A stretch of DNA of 40,753 nt from the NCBI GenBank assembly GCA_011051755.1, contig DRKN01000150.1:1-40753 (forward strand), given 5' to 3'. The position numbers and the translations under genes were made by a program. Under the pieces are notes generated by a model that saw only the letters and a list, made by a program, of their open reading frames with translations, had not been told where the DNA came from and searched no databases. Source of the DNA: Gammaproteobacteria bacterium. Its GTDB lineage: Bacteria; Pseudomonadota; Gammaproteobacteria; SZUA-152. Shown here in pieces: positions 35,001 through 40,753 of this stretch. Position 1 is the first letter of the stretch. Each line of letters starts with the position of its first letter.

Positions 35001-37378
35001 TGCCCGATGGCACGCGCCGCCAGACCAATACCGCCAGAGACGGCAGTATCATTATTACCGACTACAAGAACGCCGAGACCGCAACCATTTATGCCGATGG
35101 CACTGTCACCACCGTCACCGAAGGCCCCGACCCCCGCTTCAGCATGCAGAGCCCGGTGTCCGCAAAGACCGTCACCACCACCCCCGGTGGTCTGGAGCGC
35201 ACCGTCACCCAGGCACGTCAGGCCAGTCTGGCCGATGCCACCGACCTGCTCAGCCACACCCGCCTCACGGAGACCCTCACCATCAACGGCAAGGCTACGG
35301 TGAACACCTACGACACCGCCACCAACACCTGGACCCTCACCACCCCCGAAGGCCGCACCCAAACCACCGTGCTCGACGACAAGGGCCGGGTGACCACACT
35401 GCAGATCGCAGGACTGGCCGCCCTCAACCTCAGCTACGACACCCGCGGCCGCCTTGTCGGCATCACCCTCGGCAGTGGTGCGGACAGCCGCCGTCTGCAA
35501 CTCGGCTACGACGCCAACGGCTACCTCGGCACCCTCACTGACAGCCTCAACCGCGTCACCGGTTTCACCCGCGACGTGCTGGGCCGCGCCAACCAGCAAA
35601 CCACGCCCGACAGCCGCACCATCGGTTTCGACTTCGATCCCAACGGCAACCTCACCGGCCTCACCCCGCCAGGCCGCACCGCACATCGCTTCGACTACAC
35701 CGCTGCCGACCAGGAAGATACCTACACCCCGCCAACCGTCAGCGGCATCCCCAACCCGGCCACCGCCTACGACTACAACCGGGACAAACAACTCACCCGC
35801 ATCACCCGCCCGGACGGCCAGAGCGTGGGCCTCAGCTATCACCCCGACAAAGGCCACCTCACCACCCTGAGTATTCCCCGTGGTGACTACACCTACCGCT
35901 ACGATGTCAGCAGTGGTCAACAGACCGGCATCACCGCCCCTGACGGCGGCAGTCTGGCCTTCACCTGGGACGGCTTCCTGCTCACCGGCACCACGTGGAG
36001 CGGCACCACGTGGAGCGGCACCATCAGTGGTAGCGTCACCCGCAGCTACGACAACGATTTCCAGCTCACCAGCCTCAGCGTCAACGGCGACAGCATCGCC
36101 TACACCTACGACGATGACGGCCTGCTCACCGGCGCCGGCGACCTCACCCTGAGCCGGGACGCCCAAAACGGCCTGCTCACCGGCACCACCCTGGGCAGTG
36201 TATCCAGCAGCATTACCTACAACCCCTTCGGCGAACCCGAAACGGTCACCGCCACCTACAGCAGCACCACGCAATACGCAGCAACCTACGCGCGTGACTC
36301 ACTGGGCCGCATCAGCCAAAAACAGGAAATCCTCGACGGCGTCACCACCACCTACGACTATGCCTACGACCTCGCCGGCCGCCTGGCGGAAGTCACGACC
36401 AACGGTGCCACCACCGCCACCTATAGCTACGACGCCAACGGCAACCGCACAGAAGGCACCGTTGATGCACAAGACCGCCTCCTCACCTGGGGCACCGCCA
36501 GCTACACCTACACCGCCAATGGCGAGTTACAGAGCAAAACCGACAGTGGCGCCACCACGAACTATACCTACGATGTCCTTGGCAACCTGTTGCAGGTCAA
36601 GCTCCCCGGCGGCATGACCGTCGACTATGTGATCGACGGCCAGAACCGAAGGATCGGCAAAAAGATCGACGGTACCCTGGTTCAGGGCTTTCTGTACCAA
36701 GATCAGCTCAATCCAGTGGCCGAGTTGAATGGCGCGGGCAACGTGGTCGCAAGATTCGTCTACGGATCAAAAAGCAATGTGCCGGACTACATGATCAAGG
36801 ACGGCAACACCTACCGCATCATCAGCGACCACCTGAGCAGCCCCAGGCTCATCGTCAACATTGCCGACGGCAGCATCGCTCAGCGCATCGACTATGATGT
36901 TTGGGGTAACATCACCAATGACACGAATCCCGGCTTCCAGCCCTTTGGCTTTGCCGGAGGCATCTATGACCAGCACACCCAACTCACGCGATTTGGCGCG
37001 AGGGACTATGATGCCGAGACAGGCAGGTGGACGGCCAAGGACCCGATACGGTTTGAGGGTGGGGATGCGAATTTGTACACCTATGTGGAAAATAACCCGA
37101 TAATGTGGTTTGATCCCTTCGGGTTGGCTGGCGAAACAGTAGATTTAGGCGGTGGTACAAAAGTTAGGGTTGATAATCCCCACGTTCCAGGGCAGCAACA
37201 GCATGCTCATGTAAAAACCCCAAAGGGTGAAGTCGTAGTAAATAAAGATGGAACACAAAGCCATAAAAGCAAAGGTAGCTTGGATAAGCTTAATAAGCAG
37301 ATCAATTTTTTGGGTTGCCTAAGAAGTTCTGGAACTGGTATCACCGCAATGAAAAAAGACCTGGCGATCCTGATTTAG
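32009..37378 (+). CDS. Very large RHS/YD-repeat protein with PASTA, NHL and RHS core domains (same frame as 31607-31864)
   Basis: 1789 residues from the first ATG past the TGA; the intact ancestral protein would start at 31607. In order: a PASTA domain (32036-32215, [20 protein letters not shown]), a carboxypeptidase-regulatory-like beta domain (32370-32560), a beta-rich region, a Pro-rich then acidic linker (33252-33340) and an RHS entry region ([19 protein letters not shown]). A Gly run follows (33676-33714), then NHL repeats (33990-34470; [17 protein letters not shown]), many YD repeats (34500-36900), and the RHS core [20 protein letters not shown] ending MWFDPFGL near 37130. RHS shells enclose a C-terminal toxin. 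No secretion system is visible nearby. Without the N-terminus it would not be exported unless the TGA is read through. Confidence 0.88.
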   Translation: MNIEAMPAQVSVPDVTGQTQASAEAAITGAGLTVGGITRQSSDTVPVDSVISQDPAVGGSVVALTVSSGSLPPDPADVAPPLAPGQVNSLQQTTAFLYSGANPIQTGVAPDTIELKRAAVLRGRVLDRDDAPLSGVTITVKGHPEFGQTLSRADGVFDMAVNGGGLLTVNYQKGGYLPVQHQINAPWNDFAASEDVVMIPLDDQVTTIDLSDTSQAFQVARGKPVTDDDGTRQATLLFPQGTTATLTLPGGGTQALTTLNVRATEYTVGDNGPQAMPGELPATSAYTYAVELSVDEAIAAGATRVDFDQPVPFYVDNFLDFLVGVIVPAGWYDREKAAWVPSDNGLVIGILAITDGKAELDVDGSGNAADAQALAELGITDAERARLAELYTAGKSLWRTPITHFTPWDCNWAWAPPPDAAPPPPPPPPNDPPPDEDEDECPGCIIQPQSQSLGEELPVTGTPYKLRYQSEHMPGNIAARTLTIPLSGDTVPGSLQVIELTIQVAGQEFRQSFPAVPNQSYTFIWDGKDTYGRPIHLANATVILDYRYSLAYYGGARGGGGGGGGGGGIAASQRAFAQATRGSAEMIGPLRGDQTMRLRQKWQQVLSSGLADAPHLASSALGGWGLDSHHAYDPASKTFYQGDGSVRNIQALGLTISTAVGGGAGGDGGPADQAQLGRPSDIAFGPDGSLYIADNYTNSIRRVSLDGIITTVAGVGGWGYDAGGYSGDGGPADQAQLNRPSSIAFSPDGSLYISDTGNSRVRRVAPNGIITTVAGTGERGYSGDGGPADQAKLSAPAGVAIAPDGSLYFADAGNRRFRRVAPALPGVGADEYLITSINGSQLFHFDETGRHLRTLDTTTRAVIHQFRYDTAGRLSEIEDADGNITRIERSGNIPTAIVAPDGQRTSLTLDANGYLDAVTDPAGETWQMAYTADGLMTAFTDRNGNRTDFTFDAAGRLIEDNNPINGGWQLARTEIDRGYRVAMTSGEGRISTYQVERLPDGTRRQTNTARDGSIIITDYKNAETATIYADGTVTTVTEGPDPRFSMQSPVSAKTVTTTPGGLERTVTQARQASLADATDLLSHTRLTETLTINGKATVNTYDTATNTWTLTTPEGRTQTTVLDDKGRVTTLQIAGLAALNLSYDTRGRLVGITLGSGADSRRLQLGYDANGYLGTLTDSLNRVTGFTRDVLGRANQQTTPDSRTIGFDFDPNGNLTGLTPPGRTAHRFDYTAADQEDTYTPPTVSGIPNPATAYDYNRDKQLTRITRPDGQSVGLSYHPDKGHLTTLSIPRGDYTYRYDVSSGQQTGITAPDGGSLAFTWDGFLLTGTTWSGTTWSGTISGSVTRSYDNDFQLTSLSVNGDSIAYTYDDDGLLTGAGDLTLSRDAQNGLLTGTTLGSVSSSITYNPFGEPETVTATYSSTTQYAATYARDSLGRISQKQEILDGVTTTYDYAYDLAGRLAEVTTNGATTATYSYDANGNRTEGTVDAQDRLLTWGTASYTYTANGELQSKTDSGATTNYTYDVLGNLLQVKLPGGMTVDYVIDGQNRRIGKKIDGTLVQGFLYQDQLNPVAELNGAGNVVARFVYGSKSNVPDYMIKDGNTYRIISDHLSSPRLIVNIADGSIAQRIDYDVWGNITNDTNPGFQPFGFAGGIYDQHTQLTRFGARDYDAETGRWTAKDPIRFEGGDANLYTYVENNPIMWFDPFGLAGETVDLGGGTKVRVDNPHVPGQQQHAHVKTPKGEVVVNKDGTQSHKSKGSLDKLNKQINFLGCLRSSGTGITAMKKDLAILI
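33676..33714 (+). repeat. GGT/GGA tract encoding poly-glycine in the RHS protein
   Basis: A run of GGN codons gives about eleven consecutive glycines between the RHS entry region and the NHL repeats, a flexible linker. Such tracts are prone to length change. Confidence 0.7.
35988..36017 (+). repeat. 15-bp tandem duplication in the YD-repeat region
   Basis: GCACCACGTGGAGCG occurs twice in direct succession, giving [10 protein letters not shown] in the protein and keeping the frame. It looks recent because both copies are identical. Confidence 0.75.
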
Positions 37379-37584
37379 ATAAAAAAAGTGCCCAGGATCT
37401 TCACAAAGAATGGAAAGATCGTGGGATGCCTGGGCCTGATAAGAGACGGGAGCGAGGGTCTGTTGATCCTGATCTACTAGAGTGGCTAATACCATGGCCA
37501 TTAATTCCTTCTGAGCTTGGTTGTGGTGAACTTGATTGCAACCACAACGGTATCCCGGATCATGAGGAAAACCAATGCAAGTAG
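37315..37584 (+). CDS. C-terminal toxin tip of the RHS protein, reached by a -1 frameshift
   Basis: This frame continues from the RHS frame at 37306-37312 if the ribosome slips back one base on T TTT TTG. The fused product reads ...[33 protein letters not shown], a plausible Lys/Trp/His-rich toxin end of about 90 residues; the zero frame instead stops at 37378 after an unlikely-looking tail. It ends [15 protein letters not shown] and overlaps the next gene by 10 bases. Either a one-base indel in the T6 run has broken the gene, or the frameshift is programmed. No toxin family could be assigned. Base composition is lower in GC than the RHS shell. Confidence 0.6.
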   Translation: MPKKFWNWYHRNEKRPGDPDLDKKSAQDLHKEWKDRGMPGPDKRRERGSVDPDLLEWLIPWPLIPSELGCGELDCNHNGIPDHEENQCK

Positions 37585-37925
37585 ATGTGGAGATTGCATT
37601 GATTAATGCATCAGCAAATGAGTTGAAGGTCATCCAGGCTGATCTGCCCCCTGGTTTTTTTATTGAGGATCGATCTGATCGAGGCTGGGGGTTGGTTATT
37701 CGAACCACACAAAAGTTATCAGATGATTTCAGTGAAGCTATTGATGTATTTCTGGAACCGCTTAGCCCATTGGTAGAGATGGTTAGCAGCCATGCAGGGA
37801 TATTAAGAGTTTGTGTTTTCTACAGCACAGTTACCTGCACCATGCGGCTTAACTCTTGTGATCGGTTAGCTGTATTTGGATTGCCTTTAGAGATATCAAC
37901 CTATCCGTCTTCAGATGAGGAATAG
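37575..37925 (+). CDS. Probable immunity protein for the RHS toxin
   Basis: 116 residues, starting inside the last codons of the toxin frame, the usual place and spacing for an RHS immunity gene. It is small, acidic and without signal peptide, so cytoplasmic. The last third (LAVFGLPLEISTYPSSDEE) resembles the end of DUF4279-type immunity proteins, but the match is by eye and weak. AT-rich like the toxin tip, consistent with the pair being exchanged as a unit. Ends before a strong hairpin. Confidence 0.65.
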   Translation: MQVDVEIALINASANELKVIQADLPPGFFIEDRSDRGWGLVIRTTQKLSDDFSEAIDVFLEPLSPLVEMVSSHAGILRVCVFYSTVTCTMRLNSCDRLAVFGLPLEISTYPSSDEE

Positions 37926-37958
37926 AAAGCGTAGTTATTAGCCGCAAACGCCCCACCC

Positions 37959-37980
37959 AAGCCCCACCTTCGTGGGGCTT
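37959..37980. terminator. Bidirectional terminator between the immunity gene and hicA
   Basis: AAGCCCCAC CTTC GTGGGGCTT, a nine-pair GC-rich stem with a stable CTTC loop, flanked by TT on the plus side and AA on the other. It stands between convergent genes. Confidence 0.8.
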
Positions 37981-37986
37981 GTTCGT

Positions 37987-38211
37987 TCAGGCCTTCAAAA
38001 ACTGCTCAGTTGTTATCCCCGTCTGTTTGAGGATTGCCTTCAGCGTCCCCTCCGGCATATCCCCGGGATGGTTGGGAATGGTGGTGTACTGGTTTGTTGC
38101 CGGGTTAAACCAGATTTCATGAGACCCGGCGGCTTGGCGGTCAAACTCGAACCCCAGCCTTTTGAGCTTCTTGATAATCTGCCGGTACTTGAAACCTGCC
38201 AGTCTGCCCAT
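37987..38211 (-). CDS. hicA: HicA-type mRNA interferase toxin
   Basis: 74 residues with the dsRBD-like HicA/YcfA fold: KYRQIIKKLKRLGFEFDRQAAGSHEIW, where His31 in GSHEIW is the catalytic residue, and IPNHPGDMPEGTLKAILKQTGI, the conserved second half. It cleaves mRNA when free of HicB. The start ATG overlaps the hicB stop by one base (TGATG), so antitoxin is made first; the order hicB-hicA is the reverse of E. coli. Confidence 0.93.
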   Translation of the reverse strand: MGRLAGFKYRQIIKKLKRLGFEFDRQAAGSHEIWFNPATNQYTTIPNHPGDMPEGTLKAILKQTGITTEQFLKA

Positions 38212-38441
38212 CAGGTACCCAGAATCAGCGGGTAATCAAATGAATCCTTGGCCGACGTTAGTTTGGTCTGTTGATGCCGCTCGGCCTGCGCCTCCAGCAA
38301 CTTCTTCGCCACGTCGCGGGCAATCTCCAGCGTCTCGGTGATGGTGCGTCCCTGAGCGACCAGACCCGGAATATCGTCACTGGTGGCCAGGTACAGGCCT
38401 TCGGGCAACTTCTCGATATGTAAATTGGCAATCTGTTCCAT
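38211..38441 (-). CDS. hicB: HicB-type antitoxin
   Basis: 76 residues from ATG 38441; a longer frame to 38471 would overlap the upstream regulator. LPEGLYLATSDDIPGLVAQGRTITETLEIARDVAKKLLEA is the partial RNase H fold of HicB. There is no C-terminal ribbon-helix-helix or HTH domain visible, so DNA binding may be supplied by the XRE protein encoded 19 bases upstream. Neutralises HicA. Confidence 0.9.
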   Translation of the reverse strand: MEQIANLHIEKLPEGLYLATSDDIPGLVAQGRTITETLEIARDVAKKLLEAQAERHQQTKLTSAKDSFDYPLILGT

Positions 38442-38460
38442 AGTGTTCTCTCTCGTGTAA

Positions 38461-38832
38461 TCAGGTGGCATTGGCTTTTTGTTTTAGCTGCTCGGCCTCG
38501 ACAAAGGTATCGATCAGCTGCGTGATCTGTTGCCGGGGCTTTGGCCCCAGCTTTTCTATTTGCCGAATCCGGCGCTCCAGTCGGCTGCTGACCGGCACCG
38601 TCTCGACAGGTTTGATCCCCAACAAGGCATCGGCGCTGACATTCAGCGCCCTGGCCAGATCCACCAGCATATTGGCAGGTGGATGCTGACTCTCAGACTC
38701 GTAATAGGCAATCATCCGGCGCGTTGCGCCGATCTCATCTGCCAGCAGCTGCTGGGTGTACCCAGCCGCCTTGCGCAGTTTGGCCAGGCGCTTGCCGAAG
38801 CGGCTGAGCTCCTCGTTGATCTTCTTGGACAT
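38461..38832 (-). CDS. XRE-family HTH transcriptional regulator, probable autoregulator of hicBA
   Basis: 123 residues from ATG 38832, with GAGGA eight bases upstream (ATGs at 38838 and 38886 are alternatives). HTH_3 domain at residues 10-65: LRKAAGYTQQLLADEIGATRRMIAYYESESQHPPANMLVDLARALNVSADALLGI. A basic, coiled-coil-like C-terminus follows (RLERRIRQIEKLGPKPRQQ). With hicB 19 bases downstream, the three genes form one operon. Similar XRE proteins accompany many toxin-antitoxin loci. Confidence 0.88.
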   Translation of the reverse strand: MSKKINEELSRFGKRLAKLRKAAGYTQQLLADEIGATRRMIAYYESESQHPPANMLVDLARALNVSADALLGIKPVETVPVSSRLERRIRQIEKLGPKPRQQITQLIDTFVEAEQLKQKANAT

Positions 38833-38852
38833 ACACATATTCCTCTGCACGG

Positions 38853-38863
38853 TATGTCCCATA
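38853..38863. promoter_or_regulatory. Possible XRE operator
   Basis: TATG TCC CATA is a short palindrome 21 bases upstream of the XRE start, beside TACACT on the minus strand that could serve as a -10 box. The size suits an XRE half-site pair, but such short palindromes arise by chance. Confidence 0.25.
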
Positions 38864-39007
38864 GTGTAAACCCGGTTTTCGTTCATAGGGGTTGCACGAC
38901 CCTCGTTCTCGCTTTAGAATGTCCGGTAATCGTACATGCTGCTGACACGAAAATCAACGGCAAAAAATCCTGAAAAGGACTTGACACGTTTTTGGAGGAA
39001 CCCGGAT

Positions 39008-39603
39008 ATGGCCCGCATCCCCGACGACCAGATCGAACGGCTGAAACAGGAAGTCTCCCTGCAGCGCCTGGCCGAGCGCCAGGGCATTGCCCTGAAAAAG
39101 CACGGCAAGGATTACCTGAGGCTGTGCCCTTCCACGATGATCGGGAACCGTCGCTGGTGATCTCGCCGGAGAAAAACCTCTGGCATTGCCTGGGGGCCTG
39201 CGGCGAGGGCGGGGATGTCATTAGCTGGATGATGAAGAGCCAGGGCGTCAGCTTCCGCCATGCGGTGGAGCTGCTGCGCGAGGGTGACTTTACCGCTTTA
39301 GCCGCTCAACCGGTGAAGCGTTCCACGGTCACCAAGCTGTCCACGCCGTTGAACGCTGATGCCGAAGACCAGGCGCTGTTGATGCAGGTGGTGAACTACT
39401 ATCACCAGGCATTGAAGCAAAACCCCGACGCCCTGGAATATCTCAACAAGCGCGGCCTGAATCATCCCGAACTGATCAACCACTTCAAGCTGGGCGTGGC
39501 CAATCGAACCCTGGCGTATCGCCTGCCGGAGAAGAACCGCAAGGCAGGCGCTGAAATCCGGGGCCGGTTACAGGCATTACCAGGCATTACGGCATTACGG
39601 TGA
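39008..39603 (+). pseudogene. CHC2 zinc-finger primase-like gene, frameshifted and truncated
   Basis: GGAGG lies eight bases before ATG 39008. The frame reads MARIPDDQIERLKQEVSLQR...KDYLRLCP, then breaks at the CCC at 39127-39129. One C restored gives CPFHDDREPSLVISPEKNLWHCLGACGEGGD, a complete CHC2 DNA-primase zinc-binding motif (C, H, C, C). The second frame runs to 39603, about 200 codons in total, and ends in GGCATTAC repeats without any Toprim domain. Normal members are much longer, so the 3' end is lost. It is likely a remnant of a mobile-element or phage-type primase. Confidence 0.8.
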
Positions 39604-39612
39604 CAGTTTACT
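39594..39612 (+). repeat. ATTACGGTGACAGTTTACT repeat, copy 1
   Basis: Exact 19-mer also found at 39670-39688 and, with an added GGTGAC, at 40520-40544. It sits at the broken 3' end of the primase-like gene. Such repeats occur near REP-associated Y1 transposases in some genomes, but no such gene is in view. Confidence 0.7.
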
Positions 39613-39669
39613 AAATGCACTTAACTATCCACCCACAATCTTTCTTTTTGGCCCTCGTCTTCTTGTACG

Positions 39670-39688
39670 ATTACGGTGACAGTTTACT
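39670..39688 (+). repeat. ATTACGGTGACAGTTTACT repeat, copy 2
   Basis: Followed by TAAAGGGGTCGTAGCC, which is interrupted by the MITE and resumes as CTTAGCAAGTTT at 39832. The same succession, uninterrupted, is at 40520-40600. Confidence 0.7.
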
Positions 39689-39707
39689 GGGTAAAGGGGT
39701 CGTAGCC

Positions 39708-39820
39708 GAATGGCACTAAGTTAAGCCTTTTTGCATAGGGCTGACCTGCGGGAAAGCCGCGCCAGAACGAGGCTAAGCTATTGATAGTCGGTGCTAAACA
39801 CCCTTAACTTAGTGCCATTC
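39708..39820. mobile_element. 113-bp MITE with 18-bp perfect terminal inverted repeats and 11-bp target duplication
   Basis: Ends GAATGGCACTAAGTTAAG (39708-39725) and its exact inverse (39803-39820). Immediately outside on both sides is GGGTCGTAGCC (39697-39707 and 39821-39831), a target-site duplication. Removing the element and one copy restores a sequence closely matching 40563-40584. An 11-bp duplication fits IS4-family transposases; that assignment is inferred. No coding capacity. Confidence 0.88.
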
Positions 39821-39847
39821 GGGTCGTAGCCCTTAGCAAGTTTCGCA

Positions 39848-40195
39848 TTACGCTATAATCCCCGCCAAACTCCTCCGCAACGCCTTCTGATCACCTTCCT
39901 TTAACCGTCCCATGGTCTTGATGACCAAGGGCTTCTCTATGGTGGTAATGACCGGCTTGATGGCCGAGGGTTTGAGCAGGCCGGCGGCTTGCCAATCCTG
40001 TACGATCACCTCACCAATAACTGAGGTGGGTTTGATCTGCGAGGTCACGGCCATGATGATGAGGTCGGGCCGCTCGGTATTATAGACTTTGGAGCTGATC
40101 ACCACCGCCGGACGCTTCTTGGTGGCGGACTGGTCGGTGAACGGAAACGGCACCAGAATAATGTCGCCGAACTCAAAGGGCGTCATAAACGGCAT
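39848..40195 (-). CDS. PemK/MazF-type toxin
   Basis: 115 residues (112 if ATG 40186 is used). FEFGDIILVPFPFTDQSATKKRPAVVIS is the PemK/MazF opening strand region, followed by IIMAVTSQI and IEKPLVIKTMGRLKEGDQKALRRSL, as in the family of SH3-like endoribonucleases. It overlaps the upstream antitoxin gene by 14-23 bases, implying coupled translation. Its stop lies just past the repeat hosting the MITE. Confidence 0.88.
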   Translation of the reverse strand: MPFMTPFEFGDIILVPFPFTDQSATKKRPAVVISSKVYNTERPDLIIMAVTSQIKPTSVIGEVIVQDWQAAGLLKPSAIKPVITTIEKPLVIKTMGRLKEGDQKALRRSLAGIIA

Positions 40196-40382
40196 CGTCC
40201 GGGTTGTCCCACACCTTGTGAAAACTCGACTCGGCGACCTTCGTTGCGACGTGTGTTAATTGCCGGTCCTGATCACGTTGTTTGATGAAGTCGATAAAGT
40301 CCTCCACCTCTGCGACACGCTCCGGCGGCAGGGTTTCGAGCTTGTCGATCAGCTCGCGAATATGGTTGCGTTCTGTGGCCAT
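40173..40382 (-). CDS. Antitoxin partner of the PemK/MazF-type toxin
   Basis: 69 residues from ATG 40382 (GAGAGGA about eight bases upstream); a longer frame to 40454 has no support. IRELIDKLETLPPERVAEVEDFIDFIKQRDQD is the helix pattern of DUF2281-type antitoxins, followed by an acidic toxin-binding tail (SSFHKVWDNPDDAVYDAL). It has no obvious DNA-binding domain. Confidence 0.82.
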   Translation of the reverse strand: MATERNHIRELIDKLETLPPERVAEVEDFIDFIKQRDQDRQLTHVATKVAESSFHKVWDNPDDAVYDAL

Positions 40383-40740
40383 GTGAAATCCTCTCGTGTT
40401 TAACCGGTTGCCCGGTAAGCCCGGCGGGCCTTGGCGTCGCGGGGGACAGAACACTTGAAAGATACACCTACGACCCGCACTATTACAACAAGATCACCAC
40501 AAAGACAGAGGCCTCGTGTATTACGGTGACGGTGACAGTTTACTAAGGGCCTGCAAAACCAGTTTAAGGGGTCGAAGCCCTTAGTTTAAGCAAGTTTAGT
40601 TTCTTAAAAACTCAAGTTTCGGAGTTCAAATTTGCACTGAAGCAGCGCGTAACTAGCTGATAAATAAAGGAAGCAGGCCTCACGGAAGGTTATAATGTAG
40701 GTGTTCAACGCCCAACATCGAAACCGACCGGAGGCCCCAA
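40383..40740. other. Gap between the toxin-antitoxin pair and the window-edge gene
   Basis: Holds a 20-codon fragment resembling an RHS YD repeat (40454-40513), the third GGTGACAGTTTACT repeat (40520-40544), AAGGGGTCGAAGCCCTTAG (40566-40584), the 18-mer CTCAAGTTTCGGAGTTCA (40611-40628) and a TATAAT (40691-40696). No complete gene. Confidence 0.6.
40520..40584 (+). repeat. GGTGACAGTTTACT / AAGGGGTCGAAGCCCTTAG repeat, copy 3
   Basis: Same succession as 39670-39840 but without the MITE. GGTGAC is doubled at 40525-40536. The palindrome-like AAGGG...CCCTT part could fold. Confidence 0.65.
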
Positions 40741-40753
40741 TGAATAATGGCAC
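40611..40753 (+). mobile_element. Probable left end of an insertion sequence
   Basis: The terminal-repeat candidate CTCAAGTTTCGGAGTTCA (also at 24030 and, inverted, at 24461) is followed by a non-coding lead, a TATAAT at 40691, a strong CGGAGG ribosome site and an ATG at 40741. This is the layout of an IS left end with its transposase promoter. The family cannot be named from 13 coding bases. Confidence 0.45.
40741..40753 (+). CDS. Start of a gene cut by the window edge (possible transposase)
   Basis: ATGAATAATGGCAC gives MNNG..., preceded by CCGGAGGCCCCA with GGAGG seven bases upstream. Only four codons are visible; the transposase idea comes from context alone. Confidence 0.4.

Noticed and set aside
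34478-36274. Long minus-strand open frame (about 600 codons) opposite the RHS YD region
   Set aside because: Its Gly/Val/Ala-rich low-complexity content mirrors the codon bias of the sense YD repeats; no motif, no ribosome site.

Overview
The window looks like a chromosomal segment of a gammaproteobacterium, probably Chromatiales-like or a similar sulfur-oxidiser type. This rests on high-GC codon use, a six-gene Rnf complex directly behind metG, a neighbouring mrp/dcd pair, complete PilY1-type minor pilin operons, and many short palindromic repeats. The assignment is inferred from gene content; no marker gene settles it. No rRNA, tRNA or CRISPR array was seen.

Layout. 1-2000: a secreted kelch/Ig-like protein gene whose 5' part is in another frame, so probably broken. 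1950-5395: envelope genes, namely a GT39/ArnT-like glycosyltransferase on the minus strand, an AglD/UPF0104-type membrane protein and a DUF3108 protein. Two near-identical REP doublets (REPINs) flank the membrane protein gene, and the second lies inside the signal-peptide region of the DUF3108 gene. 5427-9544: housekeeping genes dcd and mrp (minus) and metG (plus). 9796-15338: rnfABCDGE, with a 120-bp palindromic element between rnfC and rnfD. 15777-24029 and 24743-31064: two complete, divergent minor-pilin operons in tandem, each fimT-pilV-pilW-pilX-pilY1-pilE. The first PilY1 carries three H-type-lectin-like modules inserted into its von Willebrand A region, which suggests a sugar-binding pilus-tip adhesin. 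The second PilY1 has the ordinary architecture.

31607-37925 holds a very large RHS/YD-repeat lipoprotein locus: PKD, PASTA, carboxypeptidase-regulatory-like, NHL and RHS core modules, then an AT-richer C-terminal tip and a probable immunity gene. It carries two lesions or recoding sites. One is an in-frame TGA at the conserved Trp of the PKD domain. The other is a -1 frameshift at a T TTT TTG heptamer that decides which toxin tip is made.

37987-40753 is an accessory, mobile-element-rich tail. It contains an xre-hicB-hicA operon, a decayed CHC2 zinc-finger primase-like gene, a 113-bp MITE with perfect 18-bp ends and an 11-bp target duplication, a PemK/MazF-type toxin-antitoxin pair, three copies of a GGTGACAGTTTACT repeat, and what looks like the left end of an insertion sequence whose transposase starts at the window edge.

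The parts most worth following up are the lectin-bearing PilY1 in a duplicated pilin operon, and the RHS lipoprotein with its nonsense codon and slippery toxin junction.
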